Positions 7,212 to 12,015 of a DNA stretch of 12,015 bases are shown here, in pieces. Each line of letters starts with the position of its first letter. Positions within the stretch are counted from its first letter, which is position 1. Source of the stretch: Vulcanimicrobiota bacterium. GTDB taxonomy: Bacteria; Vulcanimicrobiota; Vulcanimicrobiia; Vulcanimicrobiales; Vulcanimicrobiaceae. A program made the translations under genes and the position numbers. The stretch lies in assembly GCA_019245275.1 (NCBI GenBank), contig JAFARW010000178.1, positions 1 to 12,015 of the forward strand. The letters run 5' to 3'. The notes under the pieces were generated by a model, which saw only the letters and a program-made list of their open reading frames with translations, ran no database searches and was not told the origin of the DNA.

Positions 7212-7892
7212 TTGTCGGATCCTTCGGTCGACACTGCCCGGGCGCAGGCTGCGAAACGCAAAATCTTGAGCGCCTACGACGAGCCGGGCACGCACGATGA
7301 AATTACGCGCCGCACATTTATGGCGAACGCGACGCTCGCAATGAGCGGCATCATCGGGCTCGGTCTCGCAATCCCTATTATCGGCGCCATCCTGCCGCAT
7401 GGCGGCGAAGGCGCGGGAACTTGGGCTCCCCTCTCACCATCCGAATGGAAATCGCTGCAAGCCGCAACTGAGAAACCGGTGCAGCTCTCCTTCACGCTCA
7501 AATCAAAGGACGCATATTTACCGCCGCAATCGATCAATGAGTTCGTTTGGGGCATCAAGACGACGGATGAGAAGATGCGCAAAGCGCGTCCGGACCTCTT
7601 TACCAGTAAGGGCGCCGAGGTGCCGTATCCCGTCGTCAACATGGGCTTTGTAATCTTCAGTCCGATCTGCCCTCATTTGGGCTGTCGATTCGACTACTCG
7701 GCAGATCAGAACAAATTCTTGTGCCCGTGTCATGGCTCGCAGTACACGCGCGAGGGCGCGCATATCGCCGGGCCGGCACCCCGCGGGCTTGACCCGCTTC
7801 CGCTACGCGAACGCAGCGGAGCAGCGGAAGTGACCTGGATTCGCTACGCCCAATCGACTCCGTCGCGGATCGTCGTATCGTACACGTCATGA
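7212..7892 (+). CDS. Rieske iron-sulfur protein of the cytochrome b complex
   Basis: Predicted 226-residue [2Fe-2S] subunit that takes the first electron from quinol at the Qo site and passes it to cytochrome c. The start is a TTG with GGAGA 7 nt upstream. A twin-arginine signal, TRRTFMA (32-38), precedes a single hydrophobic helix (about 41-61) that probably stays as the membrane anchor, as in other Rieske subunits exported by Tat. The cluster-binding boxes are CPHLGC (153-158) and CPCHGS (171-176), so both Cys-His pairs and the disulfide cysteines are present. They are followed by the Pro loop GPAPRGLDPLPL (187-198). An extra segment of about 50 residues (about 85-135) lies between the anchor and the cluster fold. 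The cytochrome b-c gene begins 13 nt after the stop, clearly as one operon. TatA and TatC encoded upstream could export it. Confidence 0.93.
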   Translation: MSDPSVDTARAQAAKRKILSAYDEPGTHDEITRRTFMANATLAMSGIIGLGLAIPIIGAILPHGGEGAGTWAPLSPSEWKSLQAATEKPVQLSFTLKSKDAYLPPQSINEFVWGIKTTDEKMRKARPDLFTSKGAEVPYPVVNMGFVIFSPICPHLGCRFDYSADQNKFLCPCHGSQYTREGAHIAGPAPRGLDPLPLRERSGAAEVTWIRYAQSTPSRIVVSYTS

Positions 7893-7905
7893 CGGAAACA
7901 CGCGC

Positions 7906-9360
7906 ATGCTGATCTGGCTAGAACAACGCACCGGTCTCGTCACTGCGATCAAGGATTTCCTAACCGAGGACGTCCCCGGCGGAGCCAGTTATTGGTTTGT
8001 CTTCGGTTCAGCCACGCTTTTCGCGATGATCGTGCAGATCGTCACCGGCATCTTCTTGACGTTTTGGTACGCGCCGTCTGCGAGCACCGCTTGGGAATCG
8101 ACCAAAGCGATTTACAACAGCCCCTTCCAGCATTTTGTCCTAAGCATTCACTACTGGGGCGCGTCGGCGATGATCGCGCTCGTTTTCTTGCACATGTTAC
8201 AAGTGCTCGTTTGGGGTGCGTACAAAGCACCGCGCGAGCTGCAGTGGATCGTCGGAGTGTTGCTCTTCATTGTGACACTCGTGCTTGGTCTGACCGGTTA
8301 TCTTCTGCCGTGGGACATGAACGCGTATTTTGCGTCGCAAGTCGCCATCAACATTTCTGGGACGGCGCCGATCCTGGGCCCGTTCATCCAGCGCTTGCTG
8401 CAGGACGGTCCGGTCATGGGAACGCTAACGATCAATCGGTTTTTCGGCTTGCACGTTTGGCTGATGCCGGCGGCGCTCGTCGCACTCGTCGGATTGCACC
8501 TCTTCATTTTCCGTCACAACGGCCCGGCGGGGCCGGCGGTTGAAGATCCGCGACCGCTTCGACCCGGTCGCTTCTGGCCCAATCAAATGTTCATGGACAC
8601 GGTGATCTCATTCTTCGTGTTCATTATCATCTTGTTCTTGGCAATATTCGCACCGCCGTTCCTCGATCAAAAAGCGGACCCGACAAACGTGACGTTCGTC
8701 CCGTACCCTGCCTGGTATTTCTTGGCACTCTTCGGTTTGTTGAATATCATGCCGCCGAGTTTGGAGTTGGTTGGGACGATCATCATCCCGACCGTCGTTG
8801 TCCTCGTTCTTCTCGCGCTGCCTTGGCTCGATCGCAGCACGCTGCGCACGTTTGGTTCGCGAGCGTCCATCCTGTGGGGCACGACCCTCGTTGTTATCAC
8901 CGTCGTCGCGCTCTCGCTTTACAGCCAGATTTCGATTCAACGCAAACAGGCTGCAGCGGCCGCAAATCCCGTCCCGCCGGCCGCAGCGGCGGCTGCCGCT
9001 CCGGCGACCCAGAGCGCAAGCGCGGGCGCACCCGCGGGTGCAGCTGCCGGCGCTAAAGTTTTTAGCACGAACTGCTCGTCGTGCCACGGCGCCGCCGGAG
9101 CCGGCGTGCCCGGAGCATTTCCGCCGCTTGCCGGCAACCCGGTCGTCACCGGCGATAAGACAAAAGTGATTCGCATCGTCGTCAACGGTTTGCACGGGCA
9201 GATCAGCGTCAAGGGCAGCAGCTATAACGGTCAAATGCCGGCTTGGAAAGGAAACCTCTCAAACAGCGATATTGCGAATGTGATCACCTTTATCCGCAAC
9301 TCTTGGGGAAACAAAGCGTCGGCAGTGACAACCGCCGACGTTGCAAAAATCGCTAAATAG
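7906..9360 (+). CDS. Cytochrome b6-subunit IV-cytochrome c fusion protein
   Basis: Predicted 484-residue core of a quinol:cytochrome c oxidoreductase in one chain. Residues 1-205 are cytochrome b6-like with four helices and haem ligands His82/His96 and His183/His198; the second pair is 15 apart, as in b6 proteins, versus 14 in mitochondrial-type bc1. Residues about 222-341 match subunit IV with three helices, starting RFWPNQMFMD. The quinol-oxidation motif reads PAWY (268-271), where PEWY is usual. An Ala/Pro-rich linker (about 349-383) leads to a mono-haem cytochrome c domain with CSSCH (390-394) and probable axial Met444 in GQMPAW, resembling the cytochrome c domains of oxidase subunits. 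Seven helices put the cytochrome c on the outer face, where ResB/CcsA can mature it. In Bacillus the b6 part and an IV-c fusion are separate (QcrB, QcrC); here all three are joined. No interrupting stop or frameshift is visible. Confidence 0.93.
   Translation: MLIWLEQRTGLVTAIKDFLTEDVPGGASYWFVFGSATLFAMIVQIVTGIFLTFWYAPSASTAWESTKAIYNSPFQHFVLSIHYWGASAMIALVFLHMLQVLVWGAYKAPRELQWIVGVLLFIVTLVLGLTGYLLPWDMNAYFASQVAINISGTAPILGPFIQRLLQDGPVMGTLTINRFFGLHVWLMPAALVALVGLHLFIFRHNGPAGPAVEDPRPLRPGRFWPNQMFMDTVISFFVFIIILFLAIFAPPFLDQKADPTNVTFVPYPAWYFLALFGLLNIMPPSLELVGTIIIPTVVVLVLLALPWLDRSTLRTFGSRASILWGTTLVVITVVALSLYSQISIQRKQAAAAANPVPPAAAAAAAPATQSASAGAPAGAAAGAKVFSTNCSSCHGAAGAGVPGAFPPLAGNPVVTGDKTKVIRIVVNGLHGQISVKGSSYNGQMPAWKGNLSNSDIANVITFIRNSWGNKASAVTTADVAKIAK
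8707..8718 (+). other. Variant Qo motif PAWY in cytochrome b
   Basis: The four codons CCT GCC TGG TAT encode Pro268-Ala-Trp-Tyr271 in the loop before the second subunit IV helix. In most cytochrome bc complexes this is PEWY or PDWY, and the acidic residue takes part in quinol proton transfer. Here it is Ala. Confidence 0.85.
8950..9054 (+). other. Alanine/proline-rich interdomain linker
   Basis: Codons for residues about 349-383 of the fusion are mostly GCN, with some Pro, Gly and Ser, giving a low-complexity tether of about 35 residues between the last membrane helix and the cytochrome c domain. It would let the haem domain swing between the Rieske protein and an electron acceptor. Confidence 0.75.
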
Positions 9361-9368
9361 GTCTTAGG

Positions 9369-9605
9369 TTACGTCTTGTCGCGGACGTCTTGCTTTGTCT
9401 TATCCCACTCTGCTTCAAGCCGATTCTTGCCTTCGTTTAAGAGCGAGCCGGCCTTCTCGCCAGGCGTCATTGCGTCGCCAAGTGCGTTCCGCTTCTCTTT
9501 CTCTGCGTCCGCCTCGCTGCGGTGCGATGCTTCGTTGACGCTATCACGAACATCCTTGACCGTATCTTCAATCGCGTCGGCGGCCTTGTTTACGAAATCT
9601 TTCAT
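9369..9605 (-). CDS. Small, highly charged, probably helical protein
   Basis: Predicted 78 residues, no signal peptide, no membrane segment and no Cys. It is very rich in Lys/Arg and Asp/Glu, with the two charge types closely intermixed, and in Ala. Two helix-prone segments (about 2-40 and 48-76) are separated by AMTPGEKAGS. The pattern recalls CsbD-like or LEA-like bacterial stress proteins, but I do not recognise a definite family. Coding potential is suggested by an unbroken frame with a sensible composition and by a tight fit between its neighbours (30 nt after the glycosyltransferase, 8 nt from the convergent cytochrome gene). It is probably co-transcribed with, or just downstream of, the glycosyltransferase. 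Its ribosome site is weak. Confidence 0.65.
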   Translation of the reverse strand: MKDFVNKAADAIEDTVKDVRDSVNEASHRSEADAEKEKRNALGDAMTPGEKAGSLLNEGKNRLEAEWDKTKQDVRDKT

Positions 9606-9635
9606 ATGCCCGTCTTACCCGCCCGCGATAATCTT

Positions 9636-11291
9636 CTAACGATCGGCGCGGCAGTGGGGACCGTCGTACATGAAGAGCGCGTCATTTTGATCGACGGCGA
9701 CCTCGTGTTGACGTCGGCCGTATGCGGGGTCGTTGGCGCCGCGCTGTCGCGAAGCGACAACGAATGCGCGCCGCGCCGAGCAGATCACCATGCGCGGTGA
9801 CGTTGGCGCATCGGAGCTCGGTAGATGCGCCGCGCCGATACTCGTGATCGGCGGCTGCGAGTAGAACAGCAGCGCGTTCCCACCCGGCACGCCTTCGATT
9901 GCAACGACATCGCCCGGCTGTCGCATTTGCTGAATCTCCGCCGCGAGTCGCGGCACCGGCTTGAATTCCTCGACCCGCGGCAGCACTAGGAAGACGAGCG
10001 TCAAGATCGACGCGCAGGCGGTCGCACCGAGCACGTACGCGGCAAACTGGTTCGTGAAGCGCGAGATGAACAACAGCGCGGTGACGATCGAGCCCGCGAA
10101 AACAACCGCCGCGATTACAGCCATATCGCCGGAGATGGCATGGACATCGCCCGTCAGACGATTGTTCCGCAAGAAGATCGCGATCGCGATGGCCAACAGG
10201 ACGATCGTCACCGGAATCATCGCGCTCGAGATCAACGGCGAGCGCCGTCGGAAACTCTGCACGACGGCATCAAAATAGAGCGCGACGAGCAGCGCTAAGG
10301 GCGGAAACTCCAGCGCGATATAGTTCGGCAACTTCGTCTTTGCGAAACTGAAGAACAGAAACGGCAGCACGATCCACGCGACGGCCAAGCGCATCAGCGG
10401 CGCCGACGGTTCAAGGTTCGAGGGTTTGTTCAGCAGCGGAGCGACGAATGCACCGGCGGCCGGCAGGAAAGCGATCCAGGGAAAGAAGCCGAGGATCAGC
10501 ACCGGCAAGTAGTACCAAAACGGCCCGGCTTGATTCTCGATCGTGCTCGTGTAGCGTGCGATCGTATAGTGACCAATCAGCTGACCGATTGAAGTCGATC
10601 CCGTTCGCAAAAAGAGCGCAATGAACCAGGGACTGACGATCAGCGCAAAGATCACAACCGCGAGCGCAATCGCACGCACCGACGGTAAGAGAGTGACGCT
10701 CGATCGACGGTTCCAAAAGTAAAATGCGATGATGACCAAGAGCGCGATCACCGGCGCGACCGGGCCTTTGGCCAAAAAACCAAGGGCCGCCGCCGCCGCG
10801 CCGGCATAGACGTAGCCGGCGCGCCCGGTCTGCAACGCCCGAAACCACCAGAAGATCGCGCACGCCACCGTCAGATCGAGCAGCGCATCCATGATCGCTA
10901 AGCGGCCTACGACCGCTTGCATCAAGCTCGTGGACAGAACGACCGTGGCGTAGACTCCGGCGCGCACGCCGGCTGTGCGGCTAACTGCGTACGCGACCAT
11001 CGCGCCCATCGCGATCGTCGCCAGCGCCGATGGAAGACGCAACGCGAAGCTGCTCAACCCAAAAACCTTGACGCAAAGCGCCGCAATCCAAAAGTAGAGC
11101 GGCGGTTGTACGAACCACGGCGCCCCGTTGAGATGCATGACGACCACGTCGTGAAAACGCAAGATTTCGCGTGCGACTTCGCCGTACGCCGTCTCGCTGT
11201 TATCCCAAAGTGTGCCGGTGCCCAAGCCGGGCAACGTCATGACGGCTGCGATGGCGGCACCAATGAGCGCGGCACGCGCTGGCGGCTGCAT
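9636..11291 (-). CDS. Membrane glycosyltransferase, ArnT/PMT (GT39/GT83)-like
   Basis: Predicted 551-residue polytopic enzyme that uses a polyprenyl-phosphate sugar donor to glycosylate lipid or protein on the outer face of the membrane. The start is the ATG at 11291, just before a first helix; upstream codons in the frame are antisense to the divergent gene. Family features are LWDNSETAYGEVAREIL (28-44) in the first loop, the LNGAPWFVQPPLYFW stretch (54-68), LAKGPVAP (173-180), GPFWYYLPVLILGFFPW (256-272) and FAKTKLPNYIALEFPP (316-331). About ten to twelve hydrophobic helices are followed by a soluble C-terminal part of about 110 residues with GDVVAIEG and, near the end, DALFMYDG. The acceptor and sugar are unknown. 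A polyprenyl-phosphate donor is the usual substrate of the family, but no direct link to the prenyl synthase nearby can be shown. Confidence 0.85.
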   Translation of the reverse strand: MQPPARAALIGAAIAAVMTLPGLGTGTLWDNSETAYGEVAREILRFHDVVVMHLNGAPWFVQPPLYFWIAALCVKVFGLSSFALRLPSALATIAMGAMVAYAVSRTAGVRAGVYATVVLSTSLMQAVVGRLAIMDALLDLTVACAIFWWFRALQTGRAGYVYAGAAAAALGFLAKGPVAPVIALLVIIAFYFWNRRSSVTLLPSVRAIALAVVIFALIVSPWFIALFLRTGSTSIGQLIGHYTIARYTSTIENQAGPFWYYLPVLILGFFPWIAFLPAAGAFVAPLLNKPSNLEPSAPLMRLAVAWIVLPFLFFSFAKTKLPNYIALEFPPLALLVALYFDAVVQSFRRRSPLISSAMIPVTIVLLAIAIAIFLRNNRLTGDVHAISGDMAVIAAVVFAGSIVTALLFISRFTNQFAAYVLGATACASILTLVFLVLPRVEEFKPVPRLAAEIQQMRQPGDVVAIEGVPGGNALLFYSQPPITSIGAAHLPSSDAPTSPRMVICSARRAFVVASRQRGANDPAYGRRQHEVAVDQNDALFMYDGPHCRADR

Positions 11292-11332
11292 GAACGCCTG
11301 GGTTTTCCGGAAAGTACAAACCGACTCATCTT

Positions 11333-11338
11333 GAGAAG
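11333..11338 (+). promoter_or_regulatory. Shine-Dalgarno of the Met8-like gene
   Basis: GAGAAG lies 8 nt before the GTG at 11347, supporting that start. The divergent intergenic region (11292-11346) is only 55 nt, so any promoters for the two genes must be very close or overlap. Confidence 0.55.
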
Positions 11339-11346
11339 CAGCACGC

Positions 11347-12015
11347 GTGACGGCGCTTTCGATCAACCTCCACGTCGCGGACCGGTTAACGATTGTCGTC
11401 GGCGCCGGCCCCCTCGCCGCTCGCAGAGCGACAACGCTCTTGAGCGCCGGCGCGCGCGTACAGATGGTCGCGCCGGACTTTTCCACCGCAGCGGCGGCGA
11501 TCGATCACGCGGACCTCGTACGGATAGAGCGACGCTACGAAGCTGCCGAGCTCAAGGACGCCTTCCTAGCAATCGCGGCCACGAATGATCGAGACGTCAA
11601 CGCTCGAGTCTGCGCCGATGCCAACGCGGCAGGCGTGTTGTGCAGCAACGCATCGGATCCGCAAAGCGGTGATTTTACTTTTCCAGCGGCCGCGCATTAC
11701 GGGCGCGTGACCATTGCCGTCGATACGGGCGGCGCATCGCCCGAGCTTGCAAAGAAACTTTTAAAGCAACTCGGTCGTCACCTCGATACACATGCCGGCG
11801 CTGCCGCCGACACACTCGCGATCATGCGCGAACATCTCTTGGCCGTTGGGCCGCCCGACCAGCGCAGCCCCCTCCTCCGCGAGTTCGCGAACCTTCCTTT
11901 AGAGATGCTCGCCGCGCTAAGCGCCGACGACGCCAGAAAATACGTCGAAAATGCCGGAACCGGGCCGCGCGATGAGCGCGCGTCCGAAGCGTCGCGAATC
12001 CTCACGTGCGCGTCG
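11347..12015 (+). CDS. Precorrin-2 dehydrogenase/sirohydrochlorin ferrochelatase-like (partial)
   Basis: Open frame of 223 codons from a GTG to the window edge, with no stop, so the 3' end is missing. The N-terminus is a Rossmann dinucleotide-binding fold, IVVGAGPLAARRATTLLSAGARV (residues 16-38), then VAPDF. AATND (76-80) matches the site that carries the catalytic Asp in Met8/CysG, with Asp80 the candidate; VNARVCADAN, SNASDPQSGDFTFPA and the TGGASPELAKKLLKQL signature (126-141) follow. This is the pattern of Met8, SirC and CysG-N proteins, which oxidise precorrin-2 with NAD and may insert iron to give sirohaem. The 160-205 region corresponds to the dimerisation/helical part. The last dozen residues, SRILTCAS, go past the usual end of a stand-alone enzyme, so the protein could continue into another tetrapyrrole enzyme or simply end soon. 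Confidence 0.85.
   Translation, partial: MTALSINLHVADRLTIVVGAGPLAARRATTLLSAGARVQMVAPDFSTAAAAIDHADLVRIERRYEAAELKDAFLAIAATNDRDVNARVCADANAAGVLCSNASDPQSGDFTFPAAAHYGRVTIAVDTGGASPELAKKLLKQLGRHLDTHAGAAADTLAIMREHLLAVGPPDQRSPLLREFANLPLEMLAALSADDARKYVENAGTGPRDERASEASRILTCAS

Noticed and set aside
7797..7830. 8-bp inverted repeat CTTCCGCT/AGCGGAAG
   Set aside because: It is within the Rieske coding sequence, about 60 nt before the stop, with no sign of a regulatory role.
8608..9234. 208-residue minus-strand frame opposite the cytochrome fusion
   Set aside because: Its Arg/Asp-rich composition is typical of an antisense shadow in GC-rich DNA, and the opposite strand has a strongly supported gene.
9745..9759. 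TGTCGC-GAA-GCGACA hairpin
   Set aside because: It lies inside the glycosyltransferase coding region and is not near a gene end; a chance short stem is likely in GC-rich sequence.
9636..9860. Possible frameshift in the glycosyltransferase C-terminus
   Set aside because: The last 70 residues looked odd at first, but a sensible C-terminal segment ending DALFMYDG stays in the same frame, so no break is needed.
10917..11588. 223-residue plus-strand frame over the glycosyltransferase start
   Set aside because: It is a low-complexity Arg-rich shadow of the glycosyltransferase and of the Met8-like gene, both of which have clear family motifs.
1..12015. CRISPR arrays, tRNA or rRNA genes, insertion sequences, attachment sites
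   Set aside because: I saw no regularly spaced direct repeats, transposase-like frames, terminal inverted repeats or tRNA-like cloverleaf sequence; there is no gene-free stretch over 300 bases.

Overview
This 12 kb window is GC-rich bacterial chromosomal DNA, about 60% GC by eye and tightly packed. The gene content points to a respiring bacterium with a menaquinone-type chain. It has a b6-type cytochrome b fused to a cytochrome c, System II (ResB/CcsA) cytochrome c maturation, a TatA/TatC translocase, and frequent GTG/TTG starts. The combination recalls poorly cultured phyla such as Eremiobacterota (WPS-2), but that placement is an inference from style and gene order and was not tested.

Layout. 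(1) A secreted DNRLRE-domain protein on the minus strand (10-1011) has a classical signal peptide, and its GC looks lower than that of its neighbours. (2) Divergent from it, six plus-strand genes run almost without gaps (about 1113-6206): a UbiE/MenG quinone methyltransferase, a long-chain polyprenyl diphosphate synthase, TatA, TatC, ResB and CcsA. Junctions are a 4-base overlap, 10 nt, 15 nt, a 22-base overlap and 4 nt, which suggests one operon. Three short perfect hairpins follow the last stop codon. (3) A minus-strand alpha/beta hydrolase (6317-7126) sits between this operon and the next. (4) On the plus strand come a Tat-type Rieske iron-sulfur protein (7212-7892) and a single long polypeptide (7906-9360) that combines cytochrome b6, subunit IV and a mono-haem cytochrome c. 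(5) On the minus strand are a 78-residue charged protein (9369-9605) and a family-39-like membrane glycosyltransferase (9636-11291). (6) Divergent from that, a Met8/CysG-N-like precorrin-2 dehydrogenase begins at 11347 and runs off the end of the window.

How the genes fit together. Regions 2 and 4 contain much of what is needed to make and run a quinol:cytochrome c oxidoreductase. MenG and the prenyl synthase act in quinone head and tail synthesis. TatA and TatC can export the folded Rieske protein. ResB and CcsA attach haem to the CxxCH of the fused cytochrome. The Rieske protein and the cytochrome b-c fusion are the complex itself. The tetrapyrrole gene at the right edge deals with sirohaem or haem. 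The most unusual features are the full b6-IV-c fusion and its quinol-oxidation motif, which reads PAWY where PEWY or PDWY is usual.
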